Part shown: piece after piece, positions 35,794 through 46,819 of the stretch
Position numbering within the stretch: position 1 is the stretch's first letter
Layout of the letters: the number at the start of each line of letters is the position of its first letter
NCBI RefSeq assembly: GCF_000344615.1
Contig: NZ_KB467824.1
Coordinates: forward strand, 2,854,786 to 2,918,785
DNA from: Janthinobacterium sp. CG3
Lineage (GTDB): Bacteria > Pseudomonadota > Gammaproteobacteria > Burkholderiales > Burkholderiaceae_D
Length of the DNA stretch: 64,000 nt
Direction of reading: 5' to 3'
The notes under the pieces: model-generated
What the model saw: the letters and a program-made list of their open reading frames with translations, nothing else
Told to the model about the DNA's origin: nothing
Databases searched by the model: none
Translations under genes and position numbers: made by a program

Positions 35794-38148
35794 ATGAAAA
35801 AAAATCAAGCCGGCCTGTTGGCCCTGAGCGCGCTATCGCTCGCCCTGACGACATTGAGCGGATGCGGCAGCGGCGGTGGCGAGGCTGCGGCTCCCCCGAC
35901 CGTTGTAGCAGCCCAGCGCACGCTGCAGGGCACGGCGGCGAAAGGCATTATCAAGGGTGCGCAAGTGCAGGTGTTTGCCATCGACGCGGCCGGCAACAAG
36001 GGCGCCCTGCCGATCGCCAGCGGCGTAACGGCCGCGGACGGTAGTTACACCGTGGCATTGCCGGCCGACGTGCTGGTCTTTAGCGTCGAAGTCATCGGTG
36101 GCGCCGGCGCGATGATGGCCGACGAGGCCAGCGGCAAGGATGTCGCGCTGCCCGCCGGCTTCAAGCTGCGCAGCGTCGTGAAACTGGCGCAATCGGCGCA
36201 AACGAGCATCACCAGTTCGGTCAGCCCGTTGACGGAAATGATCGTCCAGGCCGCCGAAAAAGCCGGCGGCCTCTCCGCCGACAACATCGACAACGCCAAG
36301 CGCGGCTTCGCGGCGGCCTTTGGTTTCGATGCGGAACAGGTCAAGCCGGTCAATTCGAACAGTGCCGCAGCGGCAAGCGCGTCGGAAACGGAAAAACTGC
36401 AAAGCCTGTTGCTGGCGGCGATTTCCAAAATGGCCCTGGACGGCAAGCTCGGCTGCTCCGCCGCCGAACTGAGCGAGCGCCTCGCCTGCGTCGCCAAAGG
36501 CATTGGCGCGCTCGGCACGCTCAAGAACGGCAAGCTGGAACTGGACGCCAACATTCAAGGCGAGCTGCGCCAGGCCTTGACCGATGTCGCCGGCGACGGC
36601 ACCATCAACCAGACCGGCAACGCCTCGGCCAACGGCTTGCCGTCGTTCCCGCCGGTCACTCCGGTCACGCCGGCCACGCCGGTGCCGCCGGTTACGCCGG
36701 TACCGCCGGTCACACCTCTGCCACCGGTACCGCCAGTCACGCCGCCATCGACGGATGTTCAGCTGGCAAAAAAACTGTTCGCCAGTTTGCGCACCAATGT
36801 GAATCTGTTCGGCACCGCGGGCGTTGAATCGGACTTGGAGCTACGCGGCGACGCCATGAAGGCCGATTTCGACAAAGCCATCGCGCCGCTGGATAAAAAT
36901 ATCATCGACTTGTTACAAGTAAGCAGCAAGGGCTTGGATTATCTGCGCGCGTTCAAGGCGGGCGAGGTCTACAGCCCCTATTTCTCGCTGTACGAGCGGA
37001 ACGGCGGCCACAACACCTACCTCGGTGAGTGCCAAGTCCTCAGCTCGGCCAGCGAACTCTATTACGCGCGGGGGCCGGAGGAAGCCCATCACATCAAGTG
37101 CTACACGCCCTACCTATACCTGGCCGGGCTCTGGGATGACTCCGGCTATCATTATCAAACCCTTCTCAGATCCATGGCGCTTACACCGGTTCCAGGCTCC
37201 AGTACCGCGTATACCTACCGTTCACGGTTGATCAAATTGACCGACTGGCAGGAGAACACCGCAATTCCCCTCGGCAACTATAACAACGCCGACGGTGCCG
37301 CCATCGGTACCATCGACTATGCCAAATTTGGCGCGCTCGTCAGCAAACTGTCGGTGTCGGGCCAACTGCCCGCCCGCCATGACGCATCCGGTGTCGCTAT
37401 CACGGACCACGAATTGTGGGATGTGACGGCCACCCGCAGCGCCGAAGGCGGCGACGTCTACAAATACGCCTTGTCCGGCGAACTCGCTTCTGTCAAGGGC
37501 GGCGTCCAGGTCGGCAAAGTCAGTATCAAGCCGGGCTCCTTCGCCCGCATCATGGAGCATGTGGAGGGCGACAGCGACCGTCGCAACGTCAAGGAAGTGG
37601 CGCTCTTGCTGTCGGCCGAATCGGGCGGCAGCAAAGTCGACGGCGCATTGGCCTTGACCAAGCCGATGGGGGACAAAAACGGCCGGGCTTACCAGCCGAC
37701 CAGCCTGGCGTTCAGCGGCAGCCTGGCCACCAACAAGGCCGAGTTTTTCAACGGCACCTTGAGCTACGACCTGGCCGGCTACAACAGGTACGACGTGCGG
37801 CAAGCCGAATCGGCCAGCAACTTCACCAAGAAAAACGTCACGCTGTCGGGCAAGTTGAGCATGCAGAACCGGCCGCAATTGTCGCTCAGCGTCAGCGCCA
37901 ACCAGACCGCCTTCCAGCGCAGCAGCGCCGTCGGGCAATACAGCGACGGCAGCGCGACGATCAACGTCAGCGTCAGCGACGCGTCGCCGCGCGTGACCCG
38001 GGTCGCCAGCACGGACGGCGTGGCGTTCGAGTACAGCGCCGGCATGCAAACGGTGAATGTCATGAAGGCAAACGCCAAGGTTGCCGTCATCAATGTCGGC
38101 ACCGGCATCATCAACTACGTCGACGGCGCGTTTGAATCGCTGAAGTAA
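35794..38148 (+). CDS. Large surface-type lipoprotein, paralog B
   Basis: A 784-residue lipoprotein, clearly related to the protein at 32131. Shared landmarks in the same order are GTAAKGIIKG, KPVNSNS, (M/K)ADFDKAxAPLD, PAR.DA.G..LxDH.LW, KVSI....F.R..E.VEG, GGSKV.G.L.L and the C-terminal GxIN(F/Y).DG(S/A)F.SLK. The lipobox is LSGC. A Pro-Val-Thr-Pro repeat linker (about 290-325) is inserted here and absent from the paralog, and its middle section is more diverged. A Gly-Ser tail follows the lipid cysteine. Ribosome site AAAGAA is weak. Confidence 0.78.
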   Translation: MKKNQAGLLALSALSLALTTLSGCGSGGGEAAAPPTVVAAQRTLQGTAAKGIIKGAQVQVFAIDAAGNKGALPIASGVTAADGSYTVALPADVLVFSVEVIGGAGAMMADEASGKDVALPAGFKLRSVVKLAQSAQTSITSSVSPLTEMIVQAAEKAGGLSADNIDNAKRGFAAAFGFDAEQVKPVNSNSAAAASASETEKLQSLLLAAISKMALDGKLGCSAAELSERLACVAKGIGALGTLKNGKLELDANIQGELRQALTDVAGDGTINQTGNASANGLPSFPPVTPVTPATPVPPVTPVPPVTPLPPVPPVTPPSTDVQLAKKLFASLRTNVNLFGTAGVESDLELRGDAMKADFDKAIAPLDKNIIDLLQVSSKGLDYLRAFKAGEVYSPYFSLYERNGGHNTYLGECQVLSSASELYYARGPEEAHHIKCYTPYLYLAGLWDDSGYHYQTLLRSMALTPVPGSSTAYTYRSRLIKLTDWQENTAIPLGNYNNADGAAIGTIDYAKFGALVSKLSVSGQLPARHDASGVAITDHELWDVTATRSAEGGDVYKYALSGELASVKGGVQVGKVSIKPGSFARIMEHVEGDSDRRNVKEVALLLSAESGGSKVDGALALTKPMGDKNGRAYQPTSLAFSGSLATNKAEFFNGTLSYDLAGYNRYDVRQAESASNFTKKNVTLSGKLSMQNRPQLSLSVSANQTAFQRSSAVGQYSDGSATINVSVSDASPRVTRVASTDGVAFEYSAGMQTVNVMKANAKVAVINVGTGIINYVDGAFESLK

Positions 38149-38170
38149 TTCCCCGCAATGCGGGGGGGCG

Positions 38171-38199
38171 GCCCGGCGCCTAGCGCCGGGCTTTTTTTC
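38171..38199 (+). terminator. Intrinsic terminator after lipoprotein B
   Basis: GCCCGGCGC (38171-38179), loop CTA, GCGCCGGGC (38183-38191), then T7. Confidence 0.88.
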
Positions 38200-38245
38200 G
38201 CCCTCTTTTCCACGCCCCGGCCGGGACGCAAGGGCTGTCCATGGA

Positions 38246-38286
38246 CGAAAAAAAACCCGCGCCACGTCGGTGGTGCGGGTTTTTTG
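38246..38286 (-). terminator. Terminator for clpA, usable in both directions
   Basis: A long stem (AACCCGC-CCAC / GTGG-GCGGGTT with one G-T step) is flanked by A-runs and T-runs. It lies 15 bases downstream of the minus-strand clpA stop. Confidence 0.8.
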
Positions 38287-38300
38287 TTGCGTCCTGCGCT

Positions 38301-40597
<2,297 letters not shown>

Positions 40598-40601
<4 letters not shown>

Positions 40602-40900
40602 ACTTCCTCCATCACGCACTGCAGGGGATGCCCCGCCTTGCGCGCATGCGTTAAAACGAACTCCACTTTGGTACACGCTATATCTTTAGAGAACACGCCG
40701 CACACTCCTTTGCCGTAGCGATGCACGCTGAGCATGATTTGCGTCGCCGTCTCGCGATCTTTGTTGAAGTACTCCTGGATGACCGCCACCACGAACTCCA
40801 TCGGCGTGTAGTCATCGTTGAGCAGGGCCACCTGGTACAGGGGCGGCGGTTTCAGCGTCTGCCGCTCCAGCAGGGTTTCGGTGTCATGCTTGGTTGCCAT
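40598..40900 (-). CDS. clpS: ClpA adaptor ClpS
   Basis: A 100-residue adaptor that delivers N-degron substrates to ClpA. The conserved core [21 protein letters not shown] contains the NDDYT recognition segment, and [12 protein letters not shown] and the C-terminal [10 protein letters not shown] are typical. It is the first gene of the clpS-clpA pair. Confidence 0.95.
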
Positions 40901-41220
40901 ACGCTTATTCTAATGCTTTCAGGGTGGATGCAAAGCGCAAAATCAGCGCCATTCCGATAGTTTTTAATCTTACGCGCTTTCTCGACTCTGCGCAGATGGC
41001 GACACCATCTATAAAATCAAGAGTTGCGTTTCAGCATGTTGTGAAAAAATTAGCAAAGATGCGAGAAAAGCGCTTGACTTCAACTTTTTTTCCGCCAACA
41101 ATGCGTTATCGACTAGTGCAGAAATGTACAGGTTGGTAAGAAGTGAGGCGTCGAGGAGGGGGCAAAAAGCTTCTTGCTTTTATGGCTCGTGTGATTTGTT
41201 TTTATTTGAAAGTTCTTTTT
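40901..41220. other. Divergent clpS/csp intergenic region
   Basis: This 320-base gap has no gene. For the cold-shock gene a plausible promoter is TTGACT (41074-41079), 17 bases, AACAAT (41097-41102), which gives an untranslated leader of about 110 bases, long leaders being usual for cold-shock genes. No clear clpS promoter is seen. Confidence 0.45.
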
Positions 41221-41424
41221 ATGGCAACAGGTACAGTTAAGTGGTTCAATGATTCCAAAGGTTTTGGCTTCATCACCCCAGATGATGGCGGCGAAGATTT
41301 GTTTGCTCATTTCTCCGCAATCAACATGAACGGTTTCAAGACCCTCAAAGAAGGTCAAAAAGTTCAGTTCGAAGTCACGCAAGGCCCTAAAGGCAAGCAA
41401 GCTTCCAACATCCAGGCAGCCTGA
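41221..41424 (+). CDS. Cold-shock protein, CspA family
   Basis: A 67-residue single-domain RNA/DNA chaperone. RNP1 KGFGFITP and RNP2 DLFAHFSAI are intact, and the sequence [16 protein letters not shown] is the family hallmark. The frame is open upstream to 41143, but the ATG at 41221 is the conserved family start. Codon use is less GC-biased than its neighbours, as expected for a highly expressed gene. It has its own terminator. Confidence 0.95.
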   Translation: MATGTVKWFNDSKGFGFITPDDGGEDLFAHFSAINMNGFKTLKEGQKVQFEVTQGPKGKQASNIQAA

Positions 41425-41445
41425 TTTTTTATCAGCTCCAGGACG

Positions 41446-41474
41446 TGAAAAACCCCGCATGCGGGGTTTTTTTT
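41446..41474. terminator. Bidirectional terminator between csp and icd
   Basis: AACCCCGC (41451-41458), loop AT, GCGGGGTT (41461-41468), with A5 before and T8 after. It serves both the plus-strand csp and the convergent icd. Confidence 0.88.
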
Positions 41475-41498
41475 CGTCCCTGCAAACCAGGCGGCGCC

Positions 41499-42752
41499 TT
41501 ACATGTGCTCGACCATGACGTCGCCGAAACCGGAGCACGACACCTGGGTCGCGTCTTCCATCAGGCGGGCGAAATCGTAGGTGACGCGCTTGCAGGCGAT
41601 CGACTTCTGCATCGACGAGATGATCAGGTCGGCCGCTTCCAGCCAGCCCATGTGGCGCAGCATCATTTCGGCCGACAGGATCAGCGAACCCGGGTTCACA
41701 TAGTCCTTGCCGGCGTACTTCGGCGCGGTGCCGTGGGTCGCCTCGAACATCGCCACCGAGTCGGACAGGTTGGCGCCCGGCGCGATGCCGATGCCGCCGA
41801 CCTGCGCCGCCAGGGCGTCGGAGATATAGTCGCCGTTCAAGTTCAGTGTGGCGATGACGCTGTACTCGGCCGGGCGCAACAGGATCTGTTGCAGGAAGGC
41901 GTCGGCGATCGAATCCTTGACGACGATGTCCTTGCCGGTCTTCGGGTTCTTGAACTTGCACCATGGCCCGCCGTCGACCAGCTCGGCGCCGAATTCCTTC
42001 TGCGCCAGCGCGTACGCCCAGTCGCGGAAGCCGCCTTCGGTGTACTTCATGATGTTGCCCTTGTGGACGATCGTCACCGACGGCTTGTCGTTGTCGACCG
42101 CGTACTGCAGCGCCTTGCGCACCAGGCGCTCGGTACCCTCGATCGAGACCGGCTTGATGCCCAGGCCGGAGGTTTCCGGGAAGCGGATCTTGGTGACGCC
42201 CATTTCCTTGATCAGGAAGTCCATCAGCTTCTTGGCGCCTTCCGAACCCTGCTGGTATTCGATACCGGCGTAGATGTCTTCGGAATTCTCGCGGAAGATC
42301 ACCATATCGGTTTTTTCCGGCTCTTTCACCGGCGAAGGCACGCCCGTGAAGTAGCGCACCGGGCGCAGGCAGACGTACAGGTCGAGCTGCTGGCGCAGGG
42401 CGACGTTGAGCGAACGGATGCCGCCGCCAACCGGGGTCGTCAACGGCCCCTTGATCGAGACGACGTAGTCTTGCAGCACTTGCAGCGTTTCCTCCGGCAG
42501 CCACACGTCGGGACCGTAGACGTTGGTCGACTTTTCGCCGGCGTAGATTTCCATCCAGCTAATTTTGCGCTCGCCGCCGTAGGCCTTGGCCACCGCCGCG
42601 TCGACCACTTTCATCATGACGGGGCTGATATCGACGCCCGTGCCATCGCCTTCGATGTAGGGAATGATGGGATTGTGCGGTACATTCAGCGAAAAATCGG
42701 CGTTAACGGTGATTTTTTTGCCGTCAGCGGGTACAGTGATATGTTGATACAT
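41499..42752 (-). CDS. icd: NADP-dependent isocitrate dehydrogenase
   Basis: A 417-residue TCA-cycle enzyme of the E. coli type, converting isocitrate to 2-oxoglutarate and making NADPH. The N-terminal [16 protein letters not shown], the regulatory and substrate-binding serine region ([31 protein letters not shown]), [10 protein letters not shown] and the metal-binding [12 protein letters not shown] are all present. NADP preference is suggested by the overall E. coli-like sequence rather than measured. It is monocistronic and divergent from rluE with 209 bases between. Confidence 0.95.
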   Translation of the reverse strand: MYQHITVPADGKKITVNADFSLNVPHNPIIPYIEGDGTGVDISPVMMKVVDAAVAKAYGGERKISWMEIYAGEKSTNVYGPDVWLPEETLQVLQDYVVSIKGPLTTPVGGGIRSLNVALRQQLDLYVCLRPVRYFTGVPSPVKEPEKTDMVIFRENSEDIYAGIEYQQGSEGAKKLMDFLIKEMGVTKIRFPETSGLGIKPVSIEGTERLVRKALQYAVDNDKPSVTIVHKGNIMKYTEGGFRDWAYALAQKEFGAELVDGGPWCKFKNPKTGKDIVVKDSIADAFLQQILLRPAEYSVIATLNLNGDYISDALAAQVGGIGIAPGANLSDSVAMFEATHGTAPKYAGKDYVNPGSLILSAEMMLRHMGWLEAADLIISSMQKSIACKRVTYDFARLMEDATQVSCSGFGDVMVEHM

Positions 42753-42961
42753 CGTGATCTCCGAAGTGTGCGCTGCAAGCGGTCGGTGACGGCGCTTGGT
42801 GACGCGATCTGCAATCTGAATTGTTACAAAAGACTACTTTGCGCTCCCAGTCTTCTATAAGACATAAGACAGGCGTTTCACATTATGCACTAGTATTTTA
42901 CAAGCCGCCACGACTTTACACAGGCAGGTCCCGCCCTCCCCATTTTGCACCCGATACCCGC

Positions 42962-43525
42962 ATGCCACTCATACTATTTAATAAGCCCTTCCAAGTGCTG
43001 TGCCAGTTCTCCCCCCAGCCGGAGCGCACCACGCTGGCCGACTACCTGAGCATTCCAAACATTTACCCGGCCGGCCGGCTCGACGCCGACAGCGAGGGCC
43101 TGATGCTGCTGACCGACGACGGCCGGCTGCAGCACGACATCAGCCACCCCGACCTGAAGCAGCCGAAAACCTACCTGGTGCAGGTCGACGGCGTGCCGGA
43201 CGCGGCCACGCTGGCGCGCCTGCGCGCGCCGCTGAACCTGGGCGACTTCACCACCCAGGCGTGCCAGGCGGTGCAGATCGCCGAGCCGGAGTGGCTATGG
43301 CCGCGCACGCCGCCTATCCGCAGCCGCGTCGAGCTGCCCACCGCCTGGCTCGCCATCACCATCGAGGAGGGCAAGAACCGCCAAGTGCGGCGCATGACGG
43401 CGGCCGTCGGCCTGCCTACGCTGCGCCTGGTGCGCAGCGCGATCGGCGGCTTTACACTGGCCAGCCATCCTTTGATGCCGGGCGAATGGCGCGAGGTGCC
43501 GCCGGCGCAACTGCGGGCAAGCTAG
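42962..43525 (+). CDS. rluE: 23S rRNA pseudouridine synthase, RluE type
   Basis: A 187-residue RsuA/RluB/E-family pseudouridine synthase without an S4 domain. The catalytic Asp is in AGRLDADSEGLMLLTDDG. KTYLVQVDG and EGKNRQVRRMTAAVGLPTLRL complete the fold. RluE modifies position 2457 of E. coli 23S rRNA; lack of S4 and the small size favour RluE over RsuA/RluB. The ATG at 42962 is chosen because it starts the conserved domain. Confidence 0.9.
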   Translation: MPLILFNKPFQVLCQFSPQPERTTLADYLSIPNIYPAGRLDADSEGLMLLTDDGRLQHDISHPDLKQPKTYLVQVDGVPDAATLARLRAPLNLGDFTTQACQAVQIAEPEWLWPRTPPIRSRVELPTAWLAITIEEGKNRQVRRMTAAVGLPTLRLVRSAIGGFTLASHPLMPGEWREVPPAQLRAS

Positions 43526-43611
43526 CCCGCCTCCCCGGCGGCGGAAATAGTGTATATACGACGCGCTTTTTTTTCAAAAAGATGTCAACCGACAAGCTTT
43601 TGCCCGCGTTA

Positions 43612-43634
43612 TTGACACAGATTCATGTGAATCT
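43612..43634 (+). promoter_or_regulatory. TTGACA box beside palindrome AGATTCA-TG-TGAATCT
   Basis: TTGACA (43612-43617) is followed within one base by a 7-bp inverted repeat (43619-43625 / 43628-43634). It lies 34-56 bases before the small gene at 43668. The overlap of a -35-like box and an operator-like dyad suggests a regulated promoter, although the -10 position is poor. Confidence 0.4.
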
Positions 43635-43667
43635 CGCCGTTCCCCAAACAAGCTAAAGGAATTCAAC

Positions 43668-43889
43668 ATGTCCAAAATCATCGCCGCTCTGGTTGCCTCC
43701 CTGTTTGCCGCTTCGGCCTTCGCCGCCGCCCCCGCCGCGTCGGTCGCAGCGTCGGCTTCGGCCGCCGCCTCGGCGCCAGCCGCATCGGCTGAAGCACCGG
43801 CACCGAAAGCAAAAAAAGTGAAAAAAGCGAAAAAAGCGAAAGCCATGGATTCGGCGTCGGCAAGCTCCGCTTCCGCATCGGCCAAGTAA
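43668..43889 (+). CDS. Small secreted Ala/Ser/Lys-rich protein
   Basis: A 73-residue protein with a signal peptide (KIIAALVASLFAASAFA) and a mature part of low complexity: alanine/serine stretches surrounding a basic KAKKVKKAKKAKA core. A good ribosome site (AAAGGAA) and its own terminator support a real gene. No family is recognised; it is similar in style to small exported proteins common in Oxalobacteraceae, and function is unknown. Confidence 0.65.
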   Translation: MSKIIAALVASLFAASAFAAAPAASVAASASAAASAPAASAEAPAPKAKKVKKAKKAKAMDSASASSASASAK

Positions 43890-43903
43890 GCATTTTGGCG
43901 TCG

Positions 43904-43931
43904 AAAAAGGCAGGCTGGTCCTGCCTTTTTT
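43904..43931 (+). terminator. Terminator after the small secreted protein
   Basis: AAAAAGGCAG (43904-43913), loop GCTGGTC, CTGCCTTTTT (43921-43930): a stem with a T-tract. Confidence 0.85.
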
Positions 43932-44030
43932 CACGCCCGCTTTTTCCACAGCGGCAAGCCGGCGATGCCGGCCTTGACGCCGGCGCCGCTCCCATGGCTT
44001 AATCGCCCTTCCGCCGCCCACTCGACTCCC

Positions 44031-44480
44031 ATGAAAACTCTCCTGGCAATTTTGAGCGCGACCGCGCTGCTGGCCTCGGCCGGCGCAGCGACCGCGCAGA
44101 ACCAAGCATTCGGCACCGCGCAATTATCGGCCGGCATGCACCTGATCCAGGCCGAAGTGGCCGCCTCCGACGCCCAACGCGAGCAGGGCCTGATGTTCCG
44201 CGACAAAATGGCCAACAACGCCGGCATGGTGTTCGTGTTCACCAGCCCGGCGACCCAATGCATGTGGATGAAGAACACGCTGCTGCCGCTGTCGGTCGCC
44301 TTCATCGACGCCGAGGGCAAGATCGTCAACATCGAGGACATGCAGCCGCAGACGCTCGACAGCCACTGCTCGAAAAAAGCCGTGCCGGTGCGCTACGCGC
44401 TGGAAATGAACCTGGGCTGGTTCAAGCAAAAGAACATCAAGCCGGGCACCGTCATCGGCAACCTGCCGCGCCTGCGCTAA
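44031..44480 (+). CDS. DUF192 exported protein
   Basis: A 149-residue protein with a signal peptide (MKTLLAILSATALLASAGAATA) and a DUF192 domain. The core motif QREQGLMFRDKM... GMVFVF and CMWMKNTLLPLSVAFID are characteristic. The family function is unsettled. The ATG at 44031 gives the only proper signal peptide. Its own hairpin follows. Confidence 0.85.
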   Translation: MKTLLAILSATALLASAGAATAQNQAFGTAQLSAGMHLIQAEVAASDAQREQGLMFRDKMANNAGMVFVFTSPATQCMWMKNTLLPLSVAFIDAEGKIVNIEDMQPQTLDSHCSKKAVPVRYALEMNLGWFKQKNIKPGTVIGNLPRLR

Positions 44481-44497
44481 GCGCGCGTCCAGACGCG

Positions 44498-44533
44498 AAA
44501 AAACCCGCGCGACGCGAGTCGGCGGGCTTTTTT
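44498..44533 (+). terminator. Terminator after the DUF192 gene
   Basis: A stem built from CCCGC-GAC and GTC-GCGGG with loop GCGA, flanked by A6 and T6. Confidence 0.7.
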
Positions 44534-44574
44534 CAGCGTGCCGCGCGCGCCACCAAAACGGCGGCCGGACGGCA

Positions 44575-44622
44575 CGCAAGCCGGGCTACGCCATTCCTGC
44601 GAACGACGCGACCCGGCTTGCG
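44575..44622. repeat. 11-bp inverted repeat CGCAAGCCGGG
   Basis: Perfect arms CGCAAGCCGGG (44575-44585) and CCCGGCTTGCG (44612-44622) around a 26-base centre, between convergent DUF192 and rpsT genes. It is related in style to the other GGGTT-core palindromes but not identical. Confidence 0.5.
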
Positions 44623-44658
44623 AATGTTGCCGCCTGGGCGGCCCCACACAAACGGCGA

Positions 44659-44925
44659 TTAAGCCGACAGTGCTTTCAAAGCGGCTGCCAGACGGCTCTT
44701 ATGACGAGCTGCCTTGTTTTTGTGGATGATTTTCTTGTCAGCAATACGGTCGATCGTCGACACGGAAGCTTGGAAGATTGCAGCTGCTGCTGCTTTGTCG
44801 CCGCCTTGGATCGCTTTACGAACAGCTTTGATCGCTGTGCGCAAGGTCGAACGTTGGGACGAATTGTGTGCGTTCTGCTTAACTGCTTGACGAGCGCGTT
44901 TGCGCGCTTGTGCGGTATTTGCCAT
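44659..44925 (-). CDS. rpsT: 30S ribosomal protein S20
   Basis: An 88-residue, highly basic primary 16S-binding protein. [33 protein letters not shown] is diagnostic and the C-terminus ends [20 protein letters not shown]. The ATG at 44925 is the family start; the frame upstream is leader. Codon use is less GC-biased than its neighbours, in keeping with high expression. Confidence 0.96.
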   Translation of the reverse strand: MANTAQARKRARQAVKQNAHNSSQRSTLRTAIKAVRKAIQGGDKAAAAAIFQASVSTIDRIADKKIIHKNKAARHKSRLAAALKALSA

Positions 44926-44957
44926 GGAATTTCCTAAAACAGGGTCAAAGTGCGTTT

Positions 44958-44975
44958 GCAAACATTAGTGTTTGC
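44958..44975 (-). promoter_or_regulatory. Hairpin in the rpsT leader
   Basis: GCAAAC (44958-44963), loop ATTAGT, GTTTGC (44970-44975) lies 33 bases upstream of the rpsT ATG. The 11-mer AAACATTAGTG within it recurs at 45031-45041. It may take part in S20 translational control. Confidence 0.4.
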
Positions 44976-45208
44976 CAACCGGTGCGTTCTGTGCGTCTGC
45001 CGAACCATGTGTGCCAAACCAGTGCCTGTCAAACATTAGTGTCTGCGTAACAGAATTCTGTACAGCCTTCGATTATAGCGATCTTTTCAATCCGGGGCAA
45101 ACCTAAAATCAGATTTATAGCCCCGGCGCACGTGAAACCGGCGCGTATCCGCTCTAAAATTCGCCGGCGCGACGACGCGCACTGTTGTGCCGGCTATAAT
45201 ATTGCCCC

Positions 45209-46759
45209 ATGAACTTGCTCAAAACCCTCGCCGCCATCTCCAGCATGACCATGCTGTCCCGTGTCACCGGATTATTGCGTGAAAGCCTATTCGCCCGGGC
45301 CTTTGGCGCCGGCGCCTACACCGACGCCTTCATTGTCGCCTTCCGCATTCCCAACCTGCTGCGCCGCCTGTTCGCCGAGGGCGCCTTTTCGCAAGCGTTC
45401 GTGCCGATCCTGTCGGAGTACAAGGCCGAGCACGGCGCGCAGGCCAGCAAGCAACTGGCCGACCATGTCGCCACCACGCTGGTCTGGGCCACGCTGCTGG
45501 TGAGCGCGCTGGGCATCGTCGGCGCGCCGGCCTTCGTCTACCTGATCGCCACCGGCCTGGACGACAAACCGGGCGCCTTCGACGCGGCGGTCTGGATGAC
45601 GCGCCTGATGTTCCCTTATATTAGTTGCATGTCCTTCGTCGCGCTGGCCGGCGGCATCCTCAACACCTGGCGCCAGTTCAAGATACCGGCCTTCACGCCG
45701 GTGCTGCTGAACCTGTCCTTCATCGCCGCCTCGCTGCTGCTGGCGCAGCACCTGGCCCAGCCGATCTACGCGATGGCGGTCGCCGTCTTCGTCGGCGGCC
45801 TGCTACAGGTGGCCATCCAGATTCCGGCGTTGATGAAGATCGGCATGCTGCCGCGCATCGCGCTCAATCCCGCCATCGGTCTGCGCGACGAGGGCGTCAA
45901 ACGGGTGCTGAAAAAAATGGGGCCGGCGGTGTTCGCCGTCTCGGCCGCGCAAATCAGCCTGATGATCAACACCGGCATCGCCTCGCGGCTGGTCGAGGGC
46001 AGCATTTCCTGGCTGTCCTACGCCGACCGCCTGATGGAATTCCCCACCGCCATGCTGGGCGTCGCGCTGGGGACGATTTTGCTGCCCAGCCTGGCCAAGG
46101 CGAACAGCGACGGCGACGGCGACGAATATTCCGCGCTGCTGGACTGGGGCTTGCGCCTGACCTTCCTGCTGGCCCTGCCCGCCGCCGTCGGCATGGCGGC
46201 GCTGGCCGAACCCTTGATCGCCACGCTGTTCCATTACGGTCAATTCAGCGCGCTGGCGGTGTCCATGTCGACACAGCCGCTGGTCGCCTACAGCGCCGGG
46301 CTGATCGGCATCATTTTGGTCAAAACGCTGGCGCCGGCGTTTTACGCGCGGCAAGACATCCGCACGCCGGTGCGCATCGCGCTGGGCGTGCTGGTGGCGG
46401 TCCAGCTGATGAACCTGCTGTTCGTGCCCTACCTGGCCGTGGCCGGCCTGGCCCTGTCGATCGGCCTGGGCGCCTGCCTGAACGCCGCCCTGCTGTACCG
46501 CGGCCTGCGCCGGCGCGGCATCTACCAGCCCAAGCCGGGCTGGGGCAAATTCTACCTGCGCCTGACCGTGGCGCTGTGCGCGATGGGCACGGTGGCCGTG
46601 CAGGGCGCCGCCAGGATCGACTGGATCGCCCTGCAGGCCACGCCGCTGCTGCGCGGCGGCGCCCTGTTCCTGATCATCGCCGTGTGCGCGCTGTGCTACT
46701 TCGCCACGCTGCTGGCGATGGGCTTCCGCTTCCGCGACTTCAAGCGCAGCACGCGTTAA
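45209..46759 (+). CDS. murJ: Lipid II flippase MurJ
   Basis: A 516-residue polytopic membrane protein of the MOP superfamily that flips lipid II across the inner membrane for peptidoglycan synthesis. The N-terminus LKTLAAISSMTMLSRVTGLLRES and the motif RIPNLLRRLFAEGAFSQAFVP are MurJ signatures; about 14 helices can be traced, with the conserved Arg residues in the central cavity present. It ends in a strong terminator. The rpsT/murJ neighbourhood is conserved in betaproteobacteria. Confidence 0.95.
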   Translation: MNLLKTLAAISSMTMLSRVTGLLRESLFARAFGAGAYTDAFIVAFRIPNLLRRLFAEGAFSQAFVPILSEYKAEHGAQASKQLADHVATTLVWATLLVSALGIVGAPAFVYLIATGLDDKPGAFDAAVWMTRLMFPYISCMSFVALAGGILNTWRQFKIPAFTPVLLNLSFIAASLLLAQHLAQPIYAMAVAVFVGGLLQVAIQIPALMKIGMLPRIALNPAIGLRDEGVKRVLKKMGPAVFAVSAAQISLMINTGIASRLVEGSISWLSYADRLMEFPTAMLGVALGTILLPSLAKANSDGDGDEYSALLDWGLRLTFLLALPAAVGMAALAEPLIATLFHYGQFSALAVSMSTQPLVAYSAGLIGIILVKTLAPAFYARQDIRTPVRIALGVLVAVQLMNLLFVPYLAVAGLALSIGLGACLNAALLYRGLRRRGIYQPKPGWGKFYLRLTVALCAMGTVAVQGAARIDWIALQATPLLRGGALFLIIAVCALCYFATLLAMGFRFRDFKRSTR

Positions 46760-46774
46760 GGCGCGGCGCGGACG

Positions 46775-46804
46775 AAAAAAAACCCGCCGAGGCGGGTTTT
46801 TTTT
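46775..46804. terminator. Bidirectional terminator after murJ
   Basis: A8 then CCCGCC (46783-46788), loop GA, GGCGGG (46791-46796), T8. It serves murJ and the convergent PEP-CTERM gene. Confidence 0.9.
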
Positions 46805-46819
46805 CAAGCCAAGCAGCGC

